This document shows positions 1 to 8,226 of a stretch of 64,000 nt of DNA, piece after piece (position 1 is the first letter of the stretch; each line of letters opens with the position of its first letter). The DNA is from Parabacteroides sp. FAFU027 (lineage in GTDB: Bacteria > Bacteroidota > Bacteroidia > Bacteroidales > UBA7332): positions 186,001 to 250,000 of the forward strand of contig NZ_JAKZKV010000005.1 of NCBI RefSeq assembly GCF_022808675.1, written 5' to 3'. A program made the translations under genes and the position numbers. The notes under the pieces were generated by a model. The model ran no database searches. It was not told the origin of the DNA and saw only the letters and a list, made by a program, of their open reading frames with translations.

Positions 1-528
1 GATAAAGAGTCCGCCAGAAATCTGCGAAAACATGCTGAAGTAATAGATAGCATCCTATTCTGTATTAAACTTAATGGACGGAAAAGAGTGACTGTGTTTT
101 GGGACTTATCAGATAGCTTCCTTAAAGGAATGATTCTCTCGTTGCCAGTGATTGGAATAATTGTCGTGATCATCTCCCAAATCTATTTTGGTGTGGTTGG
201 CCTTCTTATAAGTATAATTCCGGGGATCCTTATTATGCCTTTGTTACTAATCATATTTTCCTCTTTCTTACAATTTACACACTATATCTTTAGAAAAACG
301 GGGAAACCATTGCCGGCTTTAAGTCTTGGATACTTTGCCCTGGATGCTTTGATAAACAGACAAGTTGCAAGGTCTTTTGATTCTAAATCGGGAGAGTACT
401 TTTATTATACAATGATTCATCAGTATAACAACATGGTAAACGCCGACTTTCGTTTTAGTAAGGTTTATATACGCACCAGCAGTGATATATATGGCAATCT
501 TAAGGAACAAGCAGTAGGTGAAAAATAA
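1..528 (+). CDS. 3' part of an unrecognised membrane protein (5' end outside window)
   Basis: The frame is open from the first base of the window to the TAA at 526-528, so the gene very probably starts upstream. The first in-window start, GTG at 88, would give 146 residues but cuts into continuous coding sequence. Counted from that GTG, residues about 15-32 and 36-62 are strongly hydrophobic and likely form two membrane segments. A soluble tail of about 80 residues follows, rich in Tyr, Asn and Ser. I recognise no family. A structured repeat begins about 50 bp after the stop, as it does after the reductase gene that ends at 2857, so this gene may belong to the same accessory block. The coding nature is fairly safe; the function is unknown. 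Confidence 0.6.
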   Translation, partial: DKESARNLRKHAEVIDSILFCIKLNGRKRVTVFWDLSDSFLKGMILSLPVIGIIVVIISQIYFGVVGLLISIIPGILIMPLLLIIFSSFLQFTHYIFRKTGKPLPALSLGYFALDALINRQVARSFDSKSGEYFYYTMIHQYNNMVNADFRFSKVYIRTSSDIYGNLKEQAVGEK

Positions 529-580
529 AATAAGGACGCTGGCACGCTGTTTTATAACCAAAAGGGGTTAAGTAGACCCC

Positions 581-780
581 ACTGGCGCGGGTTTAGCGAA
601 TGCGCAACCCGTGCCCAAAACAAAGACAGCTTGTAGCTGTCCTTTCAATAAACTCAATGTGTCTAAGATTATAGTTATTTATTGAAGCCTATTGGAGTGA
701 GAATTCTTCGAATTTTCAAACATCTACAAGCTGTTTGAATTTCCACCACGATCCGGATAGCTATTCGCTTCGCCAACCTC
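581..780. repeat. Structured intergenic repeat, copy 1
   Basis: This segment matches 2871-3060 at a constant offset of 2290 bp over most of its length. It contains ACAGCTTGTAGCTGT at 626-640, whose reverse complement recurs, slightly degraded, at 723-735, so the two can pair over about 80 nt. Near the 5' end CGGGTT and AACCCG form a further small hairpin (about 583-614), and GAATTCTTCGAATT is nearly self-complementary. No reading frame fits both copies, so it is non-coding. The rest of the 529-974 gap shows no gene. Confidence 0.8.
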
Positions 781-974
781 ATGCTAAAGGGGGAACAAAC
801 AAACAGCAAAATACGTTACTTACAATAAATCCACAAATTCTTATATGCGCAACTGTTCTAAAATAGTCACTTTCCTATTTAGCAAAATAACAACAGCATA
901 GCATTACCAGAAACCTCTCACAGGGCGGAAACTTACGGAATAGTATTTTAAAAACTAAATAGATTAGAATCACT

Positions 975-2129
975 ATGTCACTCAAAAAGTTTCAAATACA
1001 AATATCGGATAAGTCCCTGGAGGATCTTGCTTATCGATTATCCTATACACGTTGGCCAAATCAGTTAAAAGATTCAGATTGGGAAAGAGGCACCAAAAGA
1101 GATGAATTACAATCAATAGTAGAGTATTGGAAAAATAATTATGATTGGCGTAAACAGGAAAAAGATTTAAATAGTTTCACCCAATTCCAATGTAATATTG
1201 ATGGAATTGATATTCATTTTATCTACGAGAAAGGAAAAGGACCAAATCCAATACCCATTATTCTCACACATGGATGGCCGGATAGCTTTCTCCGCTATAA
1301 AAAAGTAATCAAGATGCTTTCTGATCCCGCGAGTTATGGTGGTAATCCAAATGATTCATTTGATATCATTGTACCTTCCATACCCGGGTTTGGCTTTTCC
1401 TCCAGCCCGGAATATAGTGGTTATAATAATTCACGGGTAGCTGAATTATGGGTAAAACTGATGACTGAAAAACTTGGTTATGCTAAATTTGCCGCAGCAG
1501 GAGGCGATATGGGTTCAGGCATTACGCGTTATATGGCGCTAAATCACCCCGAGTTACTTATCGGAATCCATCTGACTGATATTGGAATTATTCGCCCCCT
1601 TTTAATGGAGACCGATGAGAGCAAGCTTTCTGCAATAGAAATAGCCTACAAAAGGACAGCTCAACAATGGATTGCTCAAGAGGGTGGCTACATGTCTATT
1701 CAATCCACAAAACCTCAAACACTGGCCTATGGACTTTCCGACTCACCCGTTGGTGTAGCTGCCTGGATTCTTGAAAAATTCCGTTCATGGAGCGATTGCA
1801 AAGGTAATCTTGAGAATACTTTCAGTAAAGATGAACTATTGACCAATGTGATGATTTATTGGTTAACCAATACGGTCGGTTCTTCAGCGCAAATGTATTA
1901 TGAAAATACACATTCATTACCTCCAATGAATAAAATCAATGTACCAACCGGCCTTGCGCTTTTCCGTGGAGATATTTTGCTGCCCCCCAAAGAATGGGCA
2001 GAGAAGAATCTGAATATTGTTCACTGGACTGAAATACCAAGGGGAGGACATTTTACAGCAATGGAAGAACCAACTTTATTTACGGAGGATATTCGCAACT
2101 TTTACAGGATATTCAGACAGCCAATCTAA
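975..2129 (+). CDS. Epoxide hydrolase, alpha/beta-hydrolase fold with EHN N-terminal domain
   Basis: This soluble enzyme is predicted to open epoxides to diols through a covalent ester on an aspartate. Residues 1-110 match the epoxide hydrolase N-terminal (EHN) domain, and the oxyanion-hole motif HGWPDS lies at 99-104. The nucleophile is expected at D178 in GGDMGSG and the catalytic histidine at H359 in RGGHF. Its 384 residues fit the family, which includes juvenile-hormone and microsomal type epoxide hydrolases. It stands alone, about 850 bp from its left neighbour, and is bounded by structured non-coding elements, so it looks like a mobile accessory gene. The family is clear; the substrate cannot be told. 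Some EHN proteins are general hydrolases. Confidence 0.9.
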   Translation: MSLKKFQIQISDKSLEDLAYRLSYTRWPNQLKDSDWERGTKRDELQSIVEYWKNNYDWRKQEKDLNSFTQFQCNIDGIDIHFIYEKGKGPNPIPIILTHGWPDSFLRYKKVIKMLSDPASYGGNPNDSFDIIVPSIPGFGFSSSPEYSGYNNSRVAELWVKLMTEKLGYAKFAAAGGDMGSGITRYMALNHPELLIGIHLTDIGIIRPLLMETDESKLSAIEIAYKRTAQQWIAQEGGYMSIQSTKPQTLAYGLSDSPVGVAAWILEKFRSWSDCKGNLENTFSKDELLTNVMIYWLTNTVGSSAQMYYENTHSLPPMNKINVPTGLALFRGDILLPPKEWAEKNLNIVHWTEIPRGGHFTAMEEPTLFTEDIRNFYRIFRQPI

Positions 2130-2148
2130 ACTTTATTCAACCAATACA

Positions 2149-2245
2149 GCTAACAACGGTTCATATGCCTTGTAGATTTTTGAAGGTTGCATGGGTAAAG
2201 CCCGTAATGGGGTTTTGCATTCCACACAGCGCATAGCCACTAACG
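2149..2245. other. Structured spacer with repeated CTAAC ends, cassette-junction-like
   Basis: The stretch between the epoxide hydrolase and the reductase begins with GCTAACAACGG and ends with GCCACTAACG. It contains the small hairpin GGGTAAAGCCC and two copies of TTGCAT. Spacers of this style sit between single-gene modules in some Bacteroidota. The two ends are not inverted copies of each other as in a canonical integron attC site, so I label it only as a structured spacer. Confidence 0.4.
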
Positions 2246-2287
2246 TAAAAAGACAAACAAACCAACGACAACAAAAAACAGAATCCT

Positions 2288-2857
2288 ATGAGAAAAATAA
2301 TTTCATTTATGCACATGTCGCTTGACGGTTTTGTAGCAGGACCCAACGGAGAAATGGACTGGATAAAAGTTGATGAAGAAATTTTTGATTTTGTCGGTAA
2401 GCGGATAAGCGAGAGCGACACTGCATTATATGGACGGGTAACTTACCAGATGATGGAAAATTACTGGCCTACAGCAGCAGACAAACCGGCTGCAACGAAG
2501 CATGACATTGAACATTCAAAGTGGTATAACAAAGCTCACAAAGTCGTTTTATCAAAAACATTGAAAGAGGCGGGTTTAACTAACACAACAATAATTAGCG
2601 ACAACCTTGCGGACAGAATAAGCGAAATAAAACAAATGGCCGGTAATGAAATCCTGCTTTTTGGTAGCCCAACTGCAACACATTTTCTTATGCAATTGAA
2701 CTTGATTGACGGCTTCTGGCTATTTGTCAATCCAATTATTCTTGGTCAAGGTATTCCATTGTTTGTAGACATCAAAGACAAAATCAAACTAAACCTATTG
2801 TCTTCCCGACCATTTTCTTGCGGGGTAACTGAGCTGAATTATACAGTGGATAGATAA
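2288..2857 (+). CDS. Dihydrofolate reductase family protein (RibD C-terminal domain type)
   Basis: The 189-residue soluble protein starts with a typical beta strand and loop, MRKIISFMHMSLDGFVAGP, then GEMDW, and carries LYGRVTYQMM near residue 50 and LLFGSPTATHFL near 120. This order of motifs is that of the RibD C-terminal/dihydrofolate reductase family (YwjB/YyaP type), which binds NADPH. Most small stand-alone members have no proven substrate, so a role in folate or riboflavin synthesis should not be assumed. ATG at 2288 directly precedes the first family motif. Copy 2 of the structured repeat begins 13 bp after the stop, which again suggests a gene-plus-element module. The family is confident; the function is open. 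Confidence 0.85.
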   Translation: MRKIISFMHMSLDGFVAGPNGEMDWIKVDEEIFDFVGKRISESDTALYGRVTYQMMENYWPTAADKPAATKHDIEHSKWYNKAHKVVLSKTLKEAGLTNTTIISDNLADRISEIKQMAGNEILLFGSPTATHFLMQLNLIDGFWLFVNPIILGQGIPLFVDIKDKIKLNLLSSRPFSCGVTELNYTVDR

Positions 2858-2870
2858 TAACAATGCCCTC

Positions 2871-3060
2871 ACTGGTGCGCGTTTAGCGATAGCGTATCTC
2901 GTACCAAAAAACCAGACAGCTTGTAGCTGTCCTTTCAATAAGCACAATGCGCCTAAGGCTATAGTTTTTCTTGCAGCCTATTGGAATGCAGAATTCTTCG
3001 AATTCTAAAACAGCTACAAGCTGTTTGAATCCCCTGCACGAGGAACGCTTCGCCATCCTC
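2871..3060. repeat. Structured intergenic repeat, copy 2
   Basis: This is the second copy of the 581-780 element, about 10 bp shorter near its 3' end. ACAGCTTGTAGCTGT (2916-2930) is perfectly conserved, and its reverse complement CAGCTACAAGCTGT is at 3011-3024. GAATTCTTCGAATTC near 2990 is a perfect 6-bp stem with a 3-nt loop. Apparent short reading frames across it are not conserved between copies. Confidence 0.8.
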
Positions 3061-3189
3061 GCGCCAGAGAATGACATCACCCTCATTCTTCACTCCCTCA
3101 ATCCCTCACACCTTGGAACAAGCCTGTTTCTTTATAAAATCCTCACCCGTCACCCTCTTTTCTTTACAACATATTTATTCTTTCCGCCC

Positions 3190-3197
3190 GAACTTTG
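3190..3197 (+). promoter_or_regulatory. Possible -7 box ahead of the small ORF
   Basis: GAACTTTG resembles the Bacteroidota -7 element TAnnTTTG and is followed by CA. The same context, TTCCG then GAACTTTGCA, recurs at 3493-3500 ahead of kdpF. No good TTTG box lies 19 bp upstream of either copy. Both are tentative. Confidence 0.3.
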
Positions 3198-3286
3198 CAG
3201 ATGTAAACAGGAACAAAAAACGGGAATAGGATTTTCAACCATTTGCACTTAATATTCTTGTTTACAGGCATCTTAAAAGTAAAGTT

Positions 3287-3403
3287 ATGGAAACAATTTT
3301 GTTTATTCTTGGTTTCTTGGGTGGACTTGCTCTCCTTTTTGTGATTGCCGGACTGATAGGGCATCTTTTCAAACTGGATAAATACTATTACCGCCGTGAT
3401 TGA
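3287..3403 (+). CDS. 38-residue membrane peptide upstream of kdp
   Basis: ATG at 3287 opens a 38-codon frame ending in TGA at 3401-3403. Residues 4-28 are almost wholly hydrophobic with Gly-Gly pairs (ILFILGFLGGLALLF), and the tail is short and basic or aromatic (DKYYYRRD). It thus looks like a single-pass membrane peptide with its C terminus in the cytoplasm. It lies 236 bp before kdpF, outside the tight kdp cluster, and has a possible -7 box about 90 bp upstream. I do not recognise it. It could be an unstudied small partner of the K+ system or chance coding. The clean amphipathic design and the small-ORF neighbour kdpF favour a real peptide. Confidence 0.5.
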   Translation: METILFILGFLGGLALLFVIAGLIGHLFKLDKYYYRRD

Positions 3404-3492
3404 ATTGGATGTGGTTCACAATACAAGATTTTCTTTACAAAATCTTTATATCGCCATTACTATTCTTTATATCCAATTTACTCCTTCCGACT

Positions 3493-3500
3493 GAACTTTG
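3493..3500 (+). promoter_or_regulatory. Possible -7 box of the kdpFABC operon
   Basis: GAACTTTG followed by CA lies 139 bp upstream of the kdpF ATG and repeats the context seen at 3190. One position deviates from TAnnTTTG and the -33 box is not evident. Confidence 0.3.
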
Positions 3501-3639
3501 CAATTGCAACTATTGAGATTTACGTAAAGGAATTGCATATAGCCTAATTAACTGATTTCATGAACAAAAAAGCAATAAAAAGTTGTTTAAGTGAATATCG
3601 CGTTCTACCCATTCATTTCTTAATCAAAATTCAAAGATT

Positions 3640-3720
3640 ATGATGATTATTTCATTTATTGTAGTGATTCTACTACTGATCTATCTCGTTTACTCATTGT
3701 TAAATCCGGAAAAATTCTAA
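3640..3720 (+). CDS. kdpF: KdpF, small stabilising subunit of the K+-transporting ATPase
   Basis: The frame encodes 26 residues: a single hydrophobic helix followed by the diagnostic end YSLLNPEKF. Known KdpF peptides are 25-30 residues, end in a similar LL-x-PE-x-F motif, and sit in the membrane against KdpA, stabilising the KdpFABC complex. The stop is 11 bp before the kdpA start, the usual kdpF-kdpA arrangement. It is too short for most gene callers. Length, motif and position together make the call strong. Confidence 0.9.
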   Translation: MMIISFIVVILLLIYLVYSLLNPEKF

Positions 3721-3731
3721 AAACGGCAAGT

Positions 3732-5408
3732 ATGAACTATTTTGATGTGATCCAATTGACCCTGTATATCGTAGCATTGGTAGTTTTGACGCCCATTACA
3801 GGTAAGTTTATGGCTAATGTATTTGAAAACAAGCCATTCAAAGGGAAAAAAGCTTTTCTATGGGCTGAAAAGTCAATTTACAAAATCTGCGACATCGACC
3901 CTGAAAAGCAGATGGACTGGAAGAAATATACCTTCGCTCTTTTGTTCTTCAATCTCACGGGTTTCCTGGTTGTCTTTTTACTCCAGCTCTTCCAGCAACA
4001 TCTTGGGCTGAATCCACAACATCAGAAAAATGTGGAAGGAACGTTGGCCTTTAACACCGCAGTCAGCTTTATGACGAATACCAATTGGCAAAGCTATTCC
4101 GGTGAAAATACCATGAGCTACCTGACCCAAATGTTGGGGCTTGCCGTGCAAAACTTTGTCAGCGCCGCTACCGGAATCACGGTAATCCTTGCCCTGATCC
4201 GCGGGTTGCGCAACCGGACCTCTGAAAACCTCGGAAATTTCTTTGCCGATCTGACCCGCAGTGTCGTTTATGTGCTGTTGCCATTAAGTATTGTGTTTGC
4301 AGTATTCCTCGTTAGCCAGGGTGTGGTCCAGAATTTCTCACACTATTCAGAGGTTACTACCCTTGAAGGCGCTAAACAGATACTGCCACAAGGACCGGCA
4401 GCATCGCAAATTGCGATCAAGCAACTGGGAACAAACGGTGGAGGATTTTTCGGGGCAAACAGCGCTCACCCTTTTGAAAATCCGACTCCCCTGTGTAACT
4501 TCCTCGAAATGCTGGCTATCCTGCTACTTCCGGCTGGTCTCACCTTTACTTATGGGAAAATGGTAGGTTCGGTCAGGCAGGGCTGGATACTGTTTACCAC
4601 CATGTTGATTCTTTTTCTGGTCGGACAAGCCATTACCACTTACTCTGAATTTTCATTTGCCGGACACATTATGGAGGGCAAAGAGACCCGGTTTGGCATC
4701 CTGAATAGTGTGTTATGGGAAAATGCAACCACCGCAGCATCAAATGGTTCGGTCAATGCTATGCACAGTAGTTTATCTCCATTATCGGGAATGGTTGCTC
4801 TGTTTAACATGATGCTCGGGGAAATTATCTTCGGAGGCGTTGGAGCCGGTCTATATGGCATGCTGGTCTTCGTAATCCTTACTGTGTTCATTGCCGGACT
4901 GATGGTAGGTCGTACTCCTGAATATCTGGGCAAAAAAATCGAATCGTTCGAAATGAAGATGGCGATTATCGGGGTGGTATTGCCGAGTTTTGTTATACTG
5001 ACGTTTACAGCAATAGCGGTTTTGATTCCGGCCGGACTGAATAGTATCGCCAATAAAGGACCGCACGGTTTCAGCGAAATACTATACGCTTTTACCTCCG
5101 CAGCAGGAAATAACGGAAGCGCTTTCGCCGGATTATCCACCAATACTCCTTTTTACAACATCATGATCGGTATCGGGATGCTGATCGGGCGATTCGGCAT
5201 CATTCTGCCTGTATTAGCCATTGCGGGAAGTCTTTCCCGCAAGAAGATTGTGCCTGTTTCGGCAGGAACTTTCCAGACCGACAACATGACCTTTGTTTTC
5301 TTATTGATTTCTATCATATTAATCGTCGGGGCATTGACTTTCTTCCCTGCATTATCATTGGGACCAATCATAGAGCACATCCTGATGCTCTCCGGTAAAA
5401 CTTTTTAA
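3732..5408 (+). CDS. kdpA: KdpA, K+-translocating subunit of the Kdp P-type ATPase
   Basis: KdpA is the channel-like subunit that selects K+ in the inner membrane and passes it to KdpB. At 558 residues it is nearly the length of the E. coli protein. About ten membrane segments are visible. The four filter-type loops expected of this Trk/Ktr relative can be seen: TNTNWQSYSGENT near 118, TNGGGFFGANSAHPFENPT near 234, NGSVNAMHSSL near 340 and NNGSAFAGL near 465. It starts 11 bp after kdpF and ends 10 bp before kdpB, so the genes are co-transcribed. In characterised species kdp is induced by low K+ through KdpDE, and the pair is present downstream. Confidence 0.97.
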   Translation: MNYFDVIQLTLYIVALVVLTPITGKFMANVFENKPFKGKKAFLWAEKSIYKICDIDPEKQMDWKKYTFALLFFNLTGFLVVFLLQLFQQHLGLNPQHQKNVEGTLAFNTAVSFMTNTNWQSYSGENTMSYLTQMLGLAVQNFVSAATGITVILALIRGLRNRTSENLGNFFADLTRSVVYVLLPLSIVFAVFLVSQGVVQNFSHYSEVTTLEGAKQILPQGPAASQIAIKQLGTNGGGFFGANSAHPFENPTPLCNFLEMLAILLLPAGLTFTYGKMVGSVRQGWILFTTMLILFLVGQAITTYSEFSFAGHIMEGKETRFGILNSVLWENATTAASNGSVNAMHSSLSPLSGMVALFNMMLGEIIFGGVGAGLYGMLVFVILTVFIAGLMVGRTPEYLGKKIESFEMKMAIIGVVLPSFVILTFTAIAVLIPAGLNSIANKGPHGFSEILYAFTSAAGNNGSAFAGLSTNTPFYNIMIGIGMLIGRFGIILPVLAIAGSLSRKKIVPVSAGTFQTDNMTFVFLLISIILIVGALTFFPALSLGPIIEHILMLSGKTF

Positions 5409-5418
5409 TTGTTAAGCT

Positions 5419-7506
5419 ATGAAGCGTGCGAAAAATATAGGAATGTTCGATAAGGAGCTGATCGGAGTAGCCCTTAAAGACTCATTTATCAAATTAAATC
5501 CGAAAACCCAGCTGAAAAATCCGGTGATGTTTGTCGTATTTGTGGGCGCTATTCTGACGACCATACTTGTCATTCAGGATTTGATCAACCACTCTTTCAG
5601 CGGATTTAATCTTCAGATTACGATCTGGCTGTGGTTTACGTTACTCTTTGCCAATTTTGCAGAGTCAATGGCAGAAGGGCGTGGAAAGGCGCAAGCCGAC
5701 TCTTTACGCAAACTGAAAACCAACTCTTATGCCCGTAAACTCGAAGGAGATAAAGAGGTTCAGGTTTTGGCAAATGATCTGCACAAAGGCGATATTGTGG
5801 TGTGTGAAGCCGGAGACATCATTCCGCTTGATGGCGATGTGATCGAAGGTATTGCAACGATTGACGAATCGGCGGTGACCGGTGAATCTGCCCCTGTGAT
5901 TCGTGAAAGCGGTGGTGACCGTTCGGCAGTAACGGGCGGAACCAAGGTGTTGAGCGATAAGATTATCGTAAGCATTGTTTCCGATCCCGGACACTCATTT
6001 ATCGACCGTATGATTGCTCTGGTGGAAGGTGCTAAACGCAAGAAAACCCCTAACGAGATTGCCTTGAGTATTCTGCTCTCGGGTTTGACTATCGTATTCT
6101 TGCTCGTTACCGTTACATTGCAACCATTTGCAGTTTATACGGCTTCTCAATCGGGTGAACATGTAACATTGACTCTGCCGATCCTGATTTCCTTATTGGT
6201 TTGTCTGATTCCGACTACCATTGGCGGACTTTTGAGCGCTATTGGTATCAGCGGCATGGACCGGTTGATGTCGAAAAACGTGATTGCTAAAAGCGGCCGT
6301 GCCGTAGAAGCAGCCGGTGACATTGACGTATTACTGCTCGATAAAACCGGTACTATCACCTTAGGAAACCGTATGGCAACTGAGTTTGTCCCCACCGCCG
6401 GAGTGAATGAGCAGCAACTGGCTGATATTGCCCAGCTTTCATCCTTGTCCGATGACACACCGGAAGGCCGTTCCATCGTGGTGTTGGCGAAAGAGAAATT
6501 CAATATCCGCGGACGCGAATTACATGATATGCACGTCAACTTTATTCCTTTTACGGCACAAACCCGTATGAGTGGCATTGATATTTTGAATAAAGAAGGC
6601 GAGGTAATTAAATCCATCCGAAAAGGAGCTGCCGAAGCGATCAAAAACTATGTGGAATCACAGAATAATGTCTATCCGGAAGATATTGATAAAGCTGTAA
6701 ATCAGATCTCATCTGAAGGATCAACTCCATTGGTAGTAACAGAAGATGGTAAAGTGGTTGGTGTCATTCGCCTGAAAGATATTGTGAAAGGAGGTATCCG
6801 CGAACGTTTTGCCCGCTTGCGTAAGATGGGAATAAAAACGGTAATGATTACCGGTGATAATCCGTTGACAGCTGCCGCTATTGCTGCCGAAGCTGGTGTC
6901 GATGACTTCATTGCAGAAGCCAAACCGGAAGATAAACTCGGACGTATCCGTCAGGAACAGGCCGACGGAAAACTGGTGGGTATGATCGGTGATGGAACTA
7001 ACGACGCCCCTGCCCTTGCCCAGGCTGACGTAGGTGTGGCGATGAATACCGGCACGCAGGCAGCCCGTGAAGCCGGAAATATGGTGGACCTCGATAGTAA
7101 CCCAACCAAACTGATTGAAATCGTGGAAACCGGCAAACAGCTGCTAATGACCCGCGGTGCTTTGACAACCTTTAGTATTGCCAATGACATTGCCAAATAT
7201 TTCGCCATTATCCCGGCCGTGTTTGCGGGTGTTTACGCGATGGGTGGAGCCAAAGGCCCTTTGTCGGTATTGAATATCATGTACCTGCAAAGTCCTGAAA
7301 GCGCAGTACTGAGTTCGGTGATTTTCAATGCCCTGATTATTGTTGCCTTAATCCCGTTAGCATTAAAAGGGGTAACTTACCGTCCTGAAGGAGCGACTGT
7401 TGTTTTGCGCCGTAATATCCTGATTTATGGTTTGGGTGGTGTTATTTTACCGTTTATAGCCATCAAAGCGATTGACTTACTGATTAATTTTTTACATTTG
7501 GTTTAA
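5419..7506 (+). CDS. kdpB: KdpB, catalytic P-type ATPase subunit
   Basis: KdpB hydrolyses ATP to drive K+ uptake through KdpA. All P-type signatures are intact: TGES in the actuator domain at about 154-157, the phosphorylated aspartate D308 in DKTGTIT, and the hinge motif [11 protein letters not shown] near 522-532. The N-terminal pair of membrane helices and the C-terminal group are also visible. The length of 695 residues is slightly above the E. coli protein (682), with a short N-terminal extension ([15 protein letters not shown]). The kdpC start follows within 5 bp. Nothing suggests loss of function. Confidence 0.97.
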   Translation: MKRAKNIGMFDKELIGVALKDSFIKLNPKTQLKNPVMFVVFVGAILTTILVIQDLINHSFSGFNLQITIWLWFTLLFANFAESMAEGRGKAQADSLRKLKTNSYARKLEGDKEVQVLANDLHKGDIVVCEAGDIIPLDGDVIEGIATIDESAVTGESAPVIRESGGDRSAVTGGTKVLSDKIIVSIVSDPGHSFIDRMIALVEGAKRKKTPNEIALSILLSGLTIVFLLVTVTLQPFAVYTASQSGEHVTLTLPILISLLVCLIPTTIGGLLSAIGISGMDRLMSKNVIAKSGRAVEAAGDIDVLLLDKTGTITLGNRMATEFVPTAGVNEQQLADIAQLSSLSDDTPEGRSIVVLAKEKFNIRGRELHDMHVNFIPFTAQTRMSGIDILNKEGEVIKSIRKGAAEAIKNYVESQNNVYPEDIDKAVNQISSEGSTPLVVTEDGKVVGVIRLKDIVKGGIRERFARLRKMGIKTVMITGDNPLTAAAIAAEAGVDDFIAEAKPEDKLGRIRQEQADGKLVGMIGDGTNDAPALAQADVGVAMNTGTQAAREAGNMVDLDSNPTKLIEIVETGKQLLMTRGALTTFSIANDIAKYFAIIPAVFAGVYAMGGAKGPLSVLNIMYLQSPESAVLSSVIFNALIIVALIPLALKGVTYRPEGATVVLRRNILIYGLGGVILPFIAIKAIDLLINFLHLV

Positions 7507-7510
7507 TATA

Positions 7511-8101
7511 ATGACTATGAAGAGTTCTATTTTAACTTCGATAAAGCTGTTATTGGCCATGACGATCCTGACGGGAGTCCTTTATCCATTGCTTGTATTT
7601 GGATTGGCTCAGGCTATTTTCCCGAATAAAGCGAATGGCAGCCTGATTAAAACCGGCAAAGGCAATATCGGTTCTGAGCTGATCGGACAAAAGTTTACCG
7701 GAAATCAATATTTCCAGGGGCGACCATCAGCAATAGATTACAATCCGGATTGTTCAGGTGCAAGTAACCTTTCTATTACTTCGGAAAAACTCAGACAACA
7801 AGTAGCTCAACGTGATTCAGTCTGGCTGGCCTCTAATGGACAGAGTAAAGAGACTGCTATTCCAGCTGAAATGCGTTATGCTTCAGGAAGCGGACTTGAT
7901 CCTCATATTTCCCCTGAATCGGCTTTGCTACAAGTAGCACGTGTTGCAAAAGCCAGACATCTTTCGTCAATTCAACAGAATAAATTGACAAATCTTGTAA
8001 AACAGCAGATTGAAGGTCGTCAATTAGGATGTCTCGGTGAAGAACGGGTCAATGTGTTATTGCTTAATATTGAGGTGGATAAACAATTTCCAGTGAAATA
8101 A
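7511..8101 (+). CDS. kdpC: KdpC, accessory subunit of the Kdp ATPase
   Basis: KdpC is a single-pass subunit that contacts KdpA and KdpB and raises the affinity of the pump. The 196 residues show one N-terminal membrane helix (about 10-34), then family landmarks QKFTGNQYFQGRPSA near 60 and SGSGLDPHIS-like ASGSGLDPHISPESA near 122, which mark the extracytoplasmic domain. It starts 4 bp after kdpB. A strong intrinsic terminator begins 26 bp after its stop, so kdpFABC probably forms a closed transcription unit. Confidence 0.96.
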   Translation: MTMKSSILTSIKLLLAMTILTGVLYPLLVFGLAQAIFPNKANGSLIKTGKGNIGSELIGQKFTGNQYFQGRPSAIDYNPDCSGASNLSITSEKLRQQVAQRDSVWLASNGQSKETAIPAEMRYASGSGLDPHISPESALLQVARVAKARHLSSIQQNKLTNLVKQQIEGRQLGCLGEERVNVLLLNIEVDKQFPVK

Positions 8102-8127
8102 TTGATGTTTAGAGATCATATTGTATT

Positions 8128-8167
8128 ACTTTAGGGGTGAAATCACCCTTAAAGTTTTTCTTTTTTA
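8128..8167 (+). terminator. Intrinsic terminator between kdpC and kdpD
   Basis: ACTTTAGGGGTGA (8128-8140) pairs with TCACCCTTAAAGT (8143-8155) in a nearly continuous stem with a very small loop, and a T-rich run (TTTTCTTTTTT) follows directly. It separates the pump genes from the sensor genes. kdpDE therefore probably has its own promoter in 8168-8226 or depends on read-through. Confidence 0.85.
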
Positions 8168-8226
8168 ATCCGCAAGGCTGTCTGATATTATTTTGAAAAA
8201 CAGGTCAGTCCCAAAATGTTTAAAAT

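Noticed and set aside
2149-2245. Canonical integron attC site
   Set aside because: The two ends are direct and not inverted, and no GTTRRRY core closes the element. No integrase is in the window.
2971-3252. 93-residue plus-strand frame after the reductase gene
   Set aside because: It begins inside the structured repeat, is not kept in copy 1, and overlaps a possible promoter.
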